Assembly: GCA_963668655.2 (NCBI GenBank)
Contig: CAXXPQ010000003.1
Coordinates: 744,001-808,000 of the forward strand
Length of the DNA stretch: 64,000 bases
DNA from: G963668655 sp963668655
GTDB taxonomy: Bacteria; Myxococcota_A; SURF-8
Direction of reading: 5' to 3'
In this document: positions 17,054-25,297 of the stretch, piece after piece
Layout: every line of letters starts with the position of its first letter
Position numbering within the stretch: the stretch's first letter is position 1
Notes under the pieces: generated by a model
Databases searched by the model: none
What the model saw: the letters and a program-made list of their open reading frames with translations, nothing else
Told to the model about the DNA's origin: nothing
Program-made: the position numbers and the translations under genes

Positions 17054-18352
17054 CTAAAACGCCGTCCTGTCCATCAATCGCGCCTGTCCGACGGCGTTGG
17101 AAATTCTTTCCGCCAAATTCAGAACCCCTTCGAAACCTAATATCGGAGAGGAACGCAGGAAGTGCGTAAGAAAGCTTGGATAGCCGATTTCAATGGGAAT
17201 TCCGCCGAGTTTTCCGGCGATGCCCCCGATGATGCCGTCACCGAGGCAGATAAACGATCCGACTTCCCGCCGGGCTTCGTCGAACAAAGCCGTCGTCGTC
17301 TTTTCCGTGGGCCGTTCATGAATGGGGATTCCAAGAGATTTCAAGCGCTTTTCTTCCTTTGGCCCCACAGCCGCCGTACAGAGGCAACCCGCCACTGTTC
17401 CTCCGAAATACTGGGTGAATTCAACTAGTTCCGCAAGTATCGCGGGCGCTCCGGCAAAGAAAAACCTCCGGTCTTCGATCGCGCTTTCCACCGCGTGGGT
17501 CAGCATGGGAAGGATGCGCCGTCGCTCGGCGTAAAGGAACGCTTCGATTTCCGCCTTGCTTTCAGTAACTTCCGTCAGCCCTTGAAGAAAACGCCCCGTG
17601 GCTTCGATTCCAAGCGGCAGATTCCGCTCCAACAACCGGGCCCCGGTGCGCTTCGCCAGTGTTTTCGCGGCCTTGCGCCCGAAGGGCAGAGACAGCACGG
17701 TTTCGGCCCGCGCGGCCTGTTTCAAATGTTCCAGATCCCGCCCCGACCCCCAGACGGAAACGGGGTCGAGTCCAACGGCCCGAAGCATTCGTTCCAGTTC
17801 TCGAACGTCCGACCGACCGTCGGCCTCATTGCGGTCCATCAGGTGGCCCACCAGGGCCACGGCGGCTTTTTCCTTGCGGATATCGCCGAATTCCATGTTT
17901 TTGGCGATACTCTGCAAGGTGAGGTCATAGCCGTCCAGCCAGTCTCCGTACAATTCCCTGGACGACACTTCCCAGAGCGGCGTCTTCGCCGTTTCACGCA
18001 GACCCGCCGGAAGCAGTTCCCGCCCCACCAGACTGGACGTGGCGGATCCGGTAACCAGCACGGCGGAGATTCCCGGCGTCTCGCAAGCCGATCGGATCGC
18101 CCCCCGGAGTCCGCCGTCATCCCCCGCCATCAACGCTTCGATCTCCGCCTGGGAATGGAAAATCCGGGGACGAATCGTGTTCAGCAAATCTGCGTTCCGG
18201 TCGTGATTGCCCTGGAGTCTTCCCGCCTTCATCAGCACGCAGCCGGGAGAATCCACCACCAGGGCCACGTCCGGGATCGCATTGACCGCCAGAAAAACGC
18301 CGTCCAGATAGGCGGGGTGCAGCAGCAGACTGTGATCCGTTTGGTTATTCAT
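17054..18352 (-). CDS. Nitrogenase component 1-like protein (NifK/BchB type)
   Basis: This 432-residue protein resembles the smaller subunit of nitrogenase-like reductases. It begins with the family's DVALVVDSPGC (Cys38), the place of the first cluster ligand, and ends with GIPIEIGYPSFLTHFLRSSP followed by LGFEGVLNLAERISN, typical of NifK/E/N and BchB C-termini. The position of the third cluster cysteine (usually TTC before a GDD-like turn) reads GSATSSLVGREL, so it has no Cys. The start overlaps the upstream stop by 8 bases (ATGAATAA), indicating translational coupling. No close match to NifK, BchB, CfbD or MarK is evident to me. A redox partner role with the two upstream genes is inferred. 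Confidence 0.8.
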   Translation of the reverse strand: MNNQTDHSLLLHPAYLDGVFLAVNAIPDVALVVDSPGCVLMKAGRLQGNHDRNADLLNTIRPRIFHSQAEIEALMAGDDGGLRGAIRSACETPGISAVLVTGSATSSLVGRELLPAGLRETAKTPLWEVSSRELYGDWLDGYDLTLQSIAKNMEFGDIRKEKAAVALVGHLMDRNEADGRSDVRELERMLRAVGLDPVSVWGSGRDLEHLKQAARAETVLSLPFGRKAAKTLAKRTGARLLERNLPLGIEATGRFLQGLTEVTESKAEIEAFLYAERRRILPMLTHAVESAIEDRRFFFAGAPAILAELVEFTQYFGGTVAGCLCTAAVGPKEEKRLKSLGIPIHERPTEKTTTALFDEARREVGSFICLGDGIIGGIAGKLGGIPIEIGYPSFLTHFLRSSPILGFEGVLNLAERISNAVGQARLMDRTAF

Positions 18353-20513
18353 CTCCCGCCTTCCGGTTCATATCCGCAAGTTCCCGATAATAGGGCATTT
18401 CACAGCGTTGCAAAAGCCTGCGAAGCGTTCGAAGCGCCCCGGCGGCTCCCTTTTCAAGATCCTTCAGTGAAAACTGGGGTTTTCCGACGGTTTCCAGACG
18501 GGCGTCGTGGGAGTAGTCGCTGTAAACGGCGTGCAAGTCCGAGTCGGAGAGCCAGACGGACAGGCCGTCTCTATCGTGAAAACAAGAGATCTCGATGAGT
18601 TCCGAATATTTCGAGAGAGGATCCAATTCCCTTCGCGCCGCTTCGATCCAGGCGGATCGGTTTTTCCCGTCTTCCGGCGGAATGAAAAGCCCGATGGCGA
18701 TCCGAAAACCTAGTTCACAAAGAAAATCGATGAACGGAATGCCGAAATTACACTCCGGACGGAGGAAACGCCGCAGAAGCCCGGGAACCAGAACGAACCC
18801 GAGCCGACAACGGCCCGCCCGTTCGCGCATCCGTTCCATTTCCTCCCGAAAAGGCTCGGCATGGACCTTCCAATCCCTTTCCCAGTCGGTGTCCAGGCCC
18901 AGAGCCGTTATAATGCTTTCCAGCCATTTCCTTGCGCCCTCGATCCCGTAGGGCGCGTCCGCGAAACAGGAAACCGGCTCCAGATCGTGGAAAACGGCTT
19001 CGTAAGCGGGCCGCATCAGGGCGTTGGGCCGGAAAACCTGAACCCAGGCTTTGCGATAGGCCCGCGTCCGTTCCAGATCGACGTTGGGCAGAATCCGTGC
19101 GTTGACGGCCACGCCCAGGTCTTCCAGCAAAGCCGCCAGTTCGTCGGTGTCCCGGGCGAGTTCATAACCCACCAGGTTGATTGACGGCCGTTCCGAGCGT
19201 GGCGCATCTTCCATGAAGCGCCGAAGTTCCCGCAGATAATCGGAAATCTGCTCTTCCGGGTGCGCTCCGCTGCGGCAGGGAAAGGGACGCAGAATCGGCG
19301 CAGAGCCCTTGGTTCGGATCCGACGTTCCAGCGCGGCGATGTCCTGCCCCATCAAGTCGGGCAGACAGGCGTGATTTACCAGCAGGGGACGCGTTTCGTC
19401 CTTCGCCAGACGCGCCATCAAATCGGCGAAATCCGCCTCGCCGCCGTCCTCCAGGACATCCGCGTCCTGAATATCGGTGACATGCAAATCGGCCCGGGAA
19501 ACGTCCGGCGTCCACCAGGGGTACTGAAACAGCGGCTGGGTGTGGCGGACCAGCGCCGGGTGGAAGGTGAAGCAGTTGCGCGGCGCGTGAAAGATCACCG
19601 AGACGGGGCGGGTGGTCTGAAGGTTGCCCTGGGTGGCCAGGTCCAGCATGGACGGAGCCCAGAAGAGCGGCCAGCTTTCTCCGGGCGGAAGATCGAAAAA
19701 CGTCGCGCCGTTTTCGGCTCCATCCGCCTCGAACTTTCCCTTCGGGATATCCGGAGACCGCTTCTCCGTTCCTTCGCTATTCGCATTTTCCACGGTTTCC
19801 AAAGCGCGAGGAACGACGCGGGTAAGATAAAAACCGAGTATTTTCCCCAGGACTTCCGTCGTCTCCCCGGCCCGGTCGCTCTCCGTTTCGGAAAACAGCG
19901 AAACGGCCCGGCGACGCAGCAAAGCTCGACCCTTCGGCCAGGCGGCCACTTTCTGCGCGGCATCCGGATGCGTTTTGCGCAAGGAAAAGAGGCTCGGTCC
20001 GCCCGGATGTTCGAACCGCAGCAGCAGGCGTCCCCGTTCCATTTCCATGGAGACAAGCCTTGCCTCTCCCCAACCGGTGCGACCCGCACCCAGGATGTTT
20101 TCACTGAGAATCCGGGCGGTTTCCTCGAAGCCGGGTTCCCGATCCGCCGGAGCCAGGGGAGTCAGAAAGGCATAATCCGTCTTCTTCAGCGCCGTAGCGA
20201 GCGTCAACGCAACGGCACGGAAAAGCCGGTTCTCGGCGTCGCCCGGAGCCTTTCCCTCGATGGAAAGCGAACCCGGAAGTTCCGGCACGTCGCCGCCGGC
20301 CTCGTCCCGCCAAACCACCGAAATTCTGTCCGTACTTTTCGTGAAAGCGAAGACCAGCGTGCCGTCGATGAGCGGCCGACAGGCGACCTCCCAGGCATTT
20401 TCCGTAAATCGTTTCGCCAGGACGGCGGCGGTTTTCGCCAGATGTCGGCAGACGATATCCAGCCGATGGCGAGGCTTGAAATCCCCCGCCGGATCACGCG
20501 GACGGACGCTCAT
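18345..20513 (-). CDS. Nitrogenase component 1-like protein (D type) with unknown N-terminal domain
   Basis: This 722-residue protein appears to be a fusion. Residues about 1-280 form a domain I do not recognise (mixed alpha/beta, no metal motifs). From about 285 the sequence follows nitrogenase component 1: VSVIFHAPRNCFTFHP (Cys314), an Asp/Glu-rich DADVLEDGGEADF (351-363), and VNHACLPDLMGQDI (Cys383), which mirrors the CPxGLIGDD turn of NifD-type proteins. Cys413 follows in RPFPCRSG. The usual middle cluster cysteine is not evident. I chose the ATG at 20513, which overlaps the NifH-like gene by 20 bases; an earlier in-frame ATG at 20693 would run through that gene. Typical D subunits are 420-530 residues, so the length is exceptional. 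Confidence 0.75.
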   Translation of the reverse strand: MSVRPRDPAGDFKPRHRLDIVCRHLAKTAAVLAKRFTENAWEVACRPLIDGTLVFAFTKSTDRISVVWRDEAGGDVPELPGSLSIEGKAPGDAENRLFRAVALTLATALKKTDYAFLTPLAPADREPGFEETARILSENILGAGRTGWGEARLVSMEMERGRLLLRFEHPGGPSLFSLRKTHPDAAQKVAAWPKGRALLRRRAVSLFSETESDRAGETTEVLGKILGFYLTRVVPRALETVENANSEGTEKRSPDIPKGKFEADGAENGATFFDLPPGESWPLFWAPSMLDLATQGNLQTTRPVSVIFHAPRNCFTFHPALVRHTQPLFQYPWWTPDVSRADLHVTDIQDADVLEDGGEADFADLMARLAKDETRPLLVNHACLPDLMGQDIAALERRIRTKGSAPILRPFPCRSGAHPEEQISDYLRELRRFMEDAPRSERPSINLVGYELARDTDELAALLEDLGVAVNARILPNVDLERTRAYRKAWVQVFRPNALMRPAYEAVFHDLEPVSCFADAPYGIEGARKWLESIITALGLDTDWERDWKVHAEPFREEMERMRERAGRCRLGFVLVPGLLRRFLRPECNFGIPFIDFLCELGFRIAIGLFIPPEDGKNRSAWIEAARRELDPLSKYSELIEISCFHDRDGLSVWLSDSDLHAVYSDYSHDARLETVGKPQFSLKDLEKGAAGALRTLRRLLQRCEMPYYRELADMNRKAGDE

Positions 20514-21336
20514 CGCCGATGCTCCGCATGAAGTCCAGCAGGGCGTCCTCCTCCATGGGCCGGGGAACCACGCCGTCGGCATCGGAAAACCGAAGCACCC
20601 GAAAAGCCAGATCGCCCATGGCCTTGGCAAGAGGATTCTCCGGATCGTATTGCGATAGCGTCCGCTGATGGAAGGCGGCCTCCCGCACGGCATCCTCCAT
20701 GGGAAAAGCCGCCAGGACTTCCGTTCCCAGATGATCGGCGAAAGTCTCCGCCCATTGGGGGGGAGTCGCCCCGGAGAAGCGGTTCATCACCAGTCCGACC
20801 AGGCGAACGCCGTTGTTTTCATAGCGTTTCACCGCTCGGCAGATGTTGTTGGCGGCATAGAGGCTCATGGCGTCGTCGGATAGAACGATGAGGACGTTGT
20901 CGGCGTATCCCCGGCGCATGGGCGCGGCGAATCCCCCACAGACCACATCGCCCAGCACGTCGAACAGCACGATATCGTAGGGGCCGGGCAGAAGTTCGTG
21001 TTCCTCGAAGATCTCGAACATCCGCGCGATGCCCCGCCCGGCGCAGCCGATGCCCGGTTCGGGGCCCCCGGCCTCGATGCAGTCGATATTCAGAACCCCG
21101 GTGCGGATGAAGTGCTCCGGCAGAGGGGAACGGTTTCGATTCAGAATCAGCAGTTCCGCCAGGGTGGGGATGCGCCGTCCCTCGCAGAGCGGCAGGGTGG
21201 AATCATGCTTCGGGTCGCAACCGATGTGCAGCACCCGGCGGCCGCCTTTCGCCAGATGATAGGACAGGTTGGCGCAAAGCGTCGATTTGCCGATGCCGCC
21301 TTTTCCGTAAACCGCCAGTCTGGGTATTTCCGCCAT
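20494..21336 (-). CDS. NifH/BchL-like iron-protein ATPase
   Basis: This 280-residue protein is a member of the NifH/BchL/CfbC family, which passes electrons to a component-1 partner with ATP hydrolysis. It has the P-loop GKGGIGKST (11-19), DPKHDST (41-47), and both cysteines that hold the bridging 4Fe-4S cluster of the dimer: Cys98 in GIGCAGRG and Cys133 in DVLGDVVCGGFA. Length and motif spacing fit the family. The ATG at 21336 has GGAG eight bases upstream; a longer frame from 21393 has no such support. It is the first of three overlapping genes and follows plsB by 60 bases. It lacks the NifH surroundings (nifB, nifE, nifN), so nitrogen fixation is unlikely. Confidence 0.88.
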   Translation of the reverse strand: MAEIPRLAVYGKGGIGKSTLCANLSYHLAKGGRRVLHIGCDPKHDSTLPLCEGRRIPTLAELLILNRNRSPLPEHFIRTGVLNIDCIEAGGPEPGIGCAGRGIARMFEIFEEHELLPGPYDIVLFDVLGDVVCGGFAAPMRRGYADNVLIVLSDDAMSLYAANNICRAVKRYENNGVRLVGLVMNRFSGATPPQWAETFADHLGTEVLAAFPMEDAVREAAFHQRTLSQYDPENPLAKAMGDLAFRVLRFSDADGVVPRPMEEDALLDFMRSIGDERPSA

Positions 21337-21396
21337 GATTCTCCAGGGTTGCAGACCGGCCGGTCGCGAGGTTCCGCCCCGGTCCAGGGTCATCGC

Positions 21397-24039
21397 CTAA
21401 AACATCGAGCCTTCCCCGTCCAGGTAAAACCGGATTTCCTTCGCGATCTCTTCCAACGCTTCCGTGGAATTGAACGCCTCGGAAAGCTCCAGGTCCGTTT
21501 TCCGTTTGCTTCCGGCTTTCTTCAGCTTTTTCGGATCGGAACGCAGATCCCTGGGCAGGACGGTCACGGTGGTGTCCACGAAAGCCTCGTGCTTGATGAG
21601 AACGCCCCGGTTGATGAAGTAGGTTAACGCGTTCAGGAAATTGTTTTTCGAAAAAGCCTCGTCTCGGGTCAACTCACCGATCAGACTCATCTTTTTGCCT
21701 TCTTCCAGAAGAAGCTTCATCAGTTTCTTCTGGTTCATCCGTTTGCCCACCAGGTGCGACAATCCCAGCGCCACCAGCCAGTAGCTTTCCAGGAAATTGG
21801 AGAACATCCGGGAGAAGAAAGCCACGTAAAGATCGGCCAGTTTGCCGATTTTCAGAACGTCGCCCTCGCGAACCAGGATGTCATGCTTGCCCAGGTAATC
21901 GAAGGCTTTTTCCAGATCCCGTTCCACGTCGAAATGATGGGGATAGACGATTTCCTCCTTGAAAAGACCGAAGAGAAAATCGATGCGTTTTCGCAAGTCC
22001 TCCATGCGGGCTTCGCTGGATTTGAAGGTTCGGAAGGCCAGGGCGATGAGGGAGACGATGAAGAAACTGTGCAGGATGTTGTTTTTATAGAAATCCAGAG
22101 CCCGCCGTCCGTTCTCGTTCAAAACGTACACCGTCTCGCTGCCGATGCGGTGCTCCTCCAGACTCTCCTCTTTCAGAAACAGGTCCACGGCCTCCTGGAT
22201 GCTCGCCTCCCAGTTGTCCAGAAGCGGCGAGACCGGGGCGCCGATCTCTTTCACGAAGTCCAGGATCTTCGCCGAGTGCTCCATCAGTTTGACCTTCGCC
22301 ACGCCCTTGCGGCTGGCCGCCAGCATGGCCAGGGCCACCACGGACGTAGGGGTGACCACCGTGGCCTTGTTGATGTGGTGAATGATCTCGTAGCCCAGAG
22401 ACTCGACCAGGCCGCGCCGCTCGCGCTCCGTGATGTTCTGCGGGTCGTATCCCTGCCGTTCGCAGAATTCGCGCAGGGAAATCAGTTTCCCCATCTGTTG
22501 GTACATGGCGCCGTAGCGCAGGCGCAACACGCCGAAAACCTTCAGCAGGCTGCTCGTGCTCTCCTTGGCCTTCTCGCCTCCGGTCAACTCCTTCGTATGC
22601 GAGCCCTCCTCCACCAGACGGCTGTAAATAATGGAAATCGGCACGAAGCGGATGTCCCGGGAGGGATTGTTCAGGAAGGCGTCCACATACACCGAGAGAA
22701 TGCCGAATTTCGGAGCCAGAAGCTTCCCCGTGCGCGAACGGGTGCCTTCGATGAAGAATTCCTGGGAATAGCCTTCCTGAAACATCCGGGCCAGATATTG
22801 CCGCAGGATGGTGCTGTACAGGCGGTCGTTCTTGAAGGAACGGCGGATGAAGATCGCGCCCATGCGCCGGAACAGATATCCCATGGGCCAGAAGGCCAGA
22901 TTTTCGCCCGCGATGATGTGCGGGGGCACCAGCCCTTCCACGTGCAGCAGGTGGCTCCAGGCCAGGTAATCCAGGTGGGATTTATGGCTGGGGACGTACA
23001 CCACGGAGCCTTCCTTCAGGTATTCGCGCAGGCGCTCCATGCCTTCCCGGTCGGTCAATACCGGATCGTACATGACCTCCATGGTGTTCGCCAGGGTCGT
23101 GCTGGCCATCCAGATGAAGGAATACTTGTAATCGGCGGCCAGGTAATCCAGTTGCCGGGCCGCCCGTTCCTGAATCTTTTCGATGGGTTTGCCCTCTTCC
23201 TCGGCGATCTCCTTCATGACCGAGACGACGTTCTCACTATTCAGGACGGATTCCAGAATCCAGGTGCGGGGGCGGCTCATGGGCCCCGTCACCGCCATGC
23301 GCTCCTCGGACAGGAACTTGAACAGCCGCCAGCGAATCTCCTTGACGGCGTTCATGCCGTGTTCGCCGAAGATCTCCGAGGTCCAGTCCTGCAATTTCAG
23401 CGGCTGTCCGGAGCGCACGAAGGCCGTCCGGCAATGCCGCACCAGAATGACGAAACGCCGGAAACGTCCGGGATTCAGCGCGTTTCCGAAGAGCACGTCC
23501 CGGAGGGTGCGGATCATCGACACCGGGCGGCGGCTCCAGAGAAAAGCCTGAGGCATCAGATAAAGAGGGGTTTCCAGATCCTTCTGGAGTTCCACCAGTT
23601 CCTGGATGGCGTCGATCTCCTTGCGGGCCCGGACGGACAGAAACGATCCGCCGCGCTGGAGAAACAGAATGAACTGCTGCCCGGTTTTCGTATTCTTGTC
23701 GGGCACGCGCCTAAAGCCCCCGTCCGCGCGTCCGCGCCCGGTCAGGGCGTCGAGAACCCGTTGAAACCAGGATTTTTCCGGCAGCAGCACCGGCGGCAGG
23801 TCATGGACCTTGAAAAAGAAGTTCAGGATCAGGTAATCCATGTAGTTTTCGTACTGGATCACGTGGACGATCGCTCCTTTTTTCAGGTATTTCTGAATCA
23901 GGGCGACGTTCTTTTTGTAGAACTTGATCTTGCGGAAAAAGAAGGAAAGCAGCCAGATCCAGAATCTGGAAAACGGCGGCAGATGACTGGGCATGGGAAA
24001 AATTTCCGTATTCTCCATGGTTTCCGAACGTTCCTGCAT
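21397..24039 (-). CDS. plsB: Glycerol-3-phosphate 1-O-acyltransferase
   Basis: This 880-residue protein is a PlsB-type acyltransferase, the inner-membrane enzyme that acylates sn-glycerol 3-phosphate at position 1 to start phospholipid synthesis. The acyltransferase blocks are clear: HKSHLDY (HX4D), GAIFIRRSF, FIEGTRSRTGKLL and a later FVPISIIY. The length is close to that of proteobacterial PlsB (about 800-900). The ATG at 24039 has GGAGG nine bases upstream and is preferred over one at 24087 that lies in a tandem duplication. It sits between an MscS gene and the NifH-like gene on the same strand, so co-transcription with the nitrogenase-like set is possible. Confidence 0.9.
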   Translation of the reverse strand: MQERSETMENTEIFPMPSHLPPFSRFWIWLLSFFFRKIKFYKKNVALIQKYLKKGAIVHVIQYENYMDYLILNFFFKVHDLPPVLLPEKSWFQRVLDALTGRGRADGGFRRVPDKNTKTGQQFILFLQRGGSFLSVRARKEIDAIQELVELQKDLETPLYLMPQAFLWSRRPVSMIRTLRDVLFGNALNPGRFRRFVILVRHCRTAFVRSGQPLKLQDWTSEIFGEHGMNAVKEIRWRLFKFLSEERMAVTGPMSRPRTWILESVLNSENVVSVMKEIAEEEGKPIEKIQERAARQLDYLAADYKYSFIWMASTTLANTMEVMYDPVLTDREGMERLREYLKEGSVVYVPSHKSHLDYLAWSHLLHVEGLVPPHIIAGENLAFWPMGYLFRRMGAIFIRRSFKNDRLYSTILRQYLARMFQEGYSQEFFIEGTRSRTGKLLAPKFGILSVYVDAFLNNPSRDIRFVPISIIYSRLVEEGSHTKELTGGEKAKESTSSLLKVFGVLRLRYGAMYQQMGKLISLREFCERQGYDPQNITERERRGLVESLGYEIIHHINKATVVTPTSVVALAMLAASRKGVAKVKLMEHSAKILDFVKEIGAPVSPLLDNWEASIQEAVDLFLKEESLEEHRIGSETVYVLNENGRRALDFYKNNILHSFFIVSLIALAFRTFKSSEARMEDLRKRIDFLFGLFKEEIVYPHHFDVERDLEKAFDYLGKHDILVREGDVLKIGKLADLYVAFFSRMFSNFLESYWLVALGLSHLVGKRMNQKKLMKLLLEEGKKMSLIGELTRDEAFSKNNFLNALTYFINRGVLIKHEAFVDTTVTVLPRDLRSDPKKLKKAGSKRKTDLELSEAFNSTEALEEIAKEIRFYLDGEGSMF

Positions 24040-24059
24040 GTTGGACCTCCAGCCTGTCG

Positions 24060-24127
24060 ATCGAGGCTTCATCATATCCGATTGCAAAAGGCTATCGAGG
24101 CTTCATCATATCCGATTGCAAAAGGCT
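24060..24127. repeat. Exact 34-bp tandem duplication upstream of plsB
   Basis: The unit beginning ATCGAGGCTTCATCATATCC occurs twice without a gap (24060-24093 and 24094-24127). It lies between the MscS stop and the plsB start and places two extra ATGATG pairs upstream of the probable start codon. Exact identity suggests a recent slippage event. Confidence 0.9.
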
Positions 24128-24148
24128 TCGGAAGGATTTTCCGTCCGC

Positions 24149-25267
24149 CTAGCGAGGGCGCTCCGGCCGCTCGACGACCGGATCCAGGGAAAGTCCCTCC
24201 ACGTGCACGGTCTGCGTGGGGAAGGCGAAGGACAATCCCATGCCCTGAAGTTCCCGCATGATTTTCAAGAGAAGCGCCTGCTTCGCCTCCAGAAACTCCG
24301 CCCAAATCGTGGTGGTGGTGAAGCAATAGACAAAAATCTCCAGGGCCGAGGCGCCGAAGGCATCGAAATTCACCAGGAAAAAGTCCTGGGCGATATTCGG
24401 ATCCTCCCGAAGGATGCGGCGGATGTTTTCCACCGCCTGTTCCATCTGCTCCGCGCCGGTGTCGTAGGTCACGCCGATGTTCAGCTTGATTCTGCGCTTT
24501 TTCATCCGGGACCAGTTGTTGATATGCGTGATGGTCAGAGCGGAATTCGGCAAGGTTATCAGGCTGTTGGCGAAGGTTCGGATCCGGGTCGTCCGCAGGC
24601 CGACTTCCTCCACCGTTCCTTCCACCGGTCCCACCTCGATCCAGTCTCCCACCTGGAAGGGACGATCCAGAAAGATGACGATGGCTCCGAAGAGATTGGC
24701 CAGGCTGTCCTTGGCCGCCAAGGCAAGCGCCGCACCCCCCAGACCCAGCCCGGCCAGCAGACTTCCCACGCTGTAGCCGAGATTCTGCAAAAACAGGGCC
24801 GCGCCGATCAGAACGATGAAGACCCGCAGGGAACGCCTGACCACCGGGATGGCCTGGATGCCGATCTTGGCGTCGGTGGTCTGGGCGACTTCCGACCATT
24901 TGTCGCAAAGCCCGTCCGTCAGACGCATGCCGAACCAGGCCAGGAGCAAAACGGAGGCTCCCTTGAAGAAGGTCATGACGAACTGATAGATGTCGATGGG
25001 CTCCCGGGGAATCGGAAGGATCTGAATCGCCAAAAAAAGTCCGAAAAGAACGGCGCCCCATCCCAGCGGAGGACCAAGGGATTCGATCAGAATGTCGTCG
25101 TAGGCGAACTTCGTCCGTTCCGTGGCCTTTTTCAGGCGCTCGAAAAGGAACAGCAGGATTCTTTTCGAGGCGAAACCGAGCAGAATCGCCAGGAAGGCGG
25201 CGGCGGCCTGGGACAGGGATATCCCCCAGAACGTGTATTCAAGCATCTCCCGATAGGGTTCCGGCAT
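24149..25267 (-). CDS. Small-conductance mechanosensitive channel, MscS family
   Basis: This 372-residue protein has three to four N-terminal transmembrane helices and the MscS core (about 150-290): LLAGLGLGGAALALAAKDSLANLFGAIVIFLDRPFQVGDWI, then GTVEEVGLRTTRIRTFANS and LITLPNSALT. The C-terminal alpha-beta vestibule follows (about 260-350). It is expected to act as an osmotic safety valve in the inner membrane. The ATG is preceded by GGGAG. It is 30 bases downstream of a periplasmic-type protein gene and upstream of plsB on the same strand. Confidence 0.9.
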   Translation of the reverse strand: MPEPYREMLEYTFWGISLSQAAAAFLAILLGFASKRILLFLFERLKKATERTKFAYDDILIESLGPPLGWGAVLFGLFLAIQILPIPREPIDIYQFVMTFFKGASVLLLAWFGMRLTDGLCDKWSEVAQTTDAKIGIQAIPVVRRSLRVFIVLIGAALFLQNLGYSVGSLLAGLGLGGAALALAAKDSLANLFGAIVIFLDRPFQVGDWIEVGPVEGTVEEVGLRTTRIRTFANSLITLPNSALTITHINNWSRMKKRRIKLNIGVTYDTGAEQMEQAVENIRRILREDPNIAQDFFLVNFDAFGASALEIFVYCFTTTTIWAEFLEAKQALLLKIMRELQGMGLSFAFPTQTVHVEGLSLDPVVERPERPR

Positions 25268-25297
25268 GATCGCTCCCGTCTTTTCACGGCGTTTTCA

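Noticed and set aside
17054..21336. True nitrogenase (nifHDK)
   Set aside because: Cluster cysteines are incomplete, subunit sizes differ, and there are no nifE, nifN or nifB genes.
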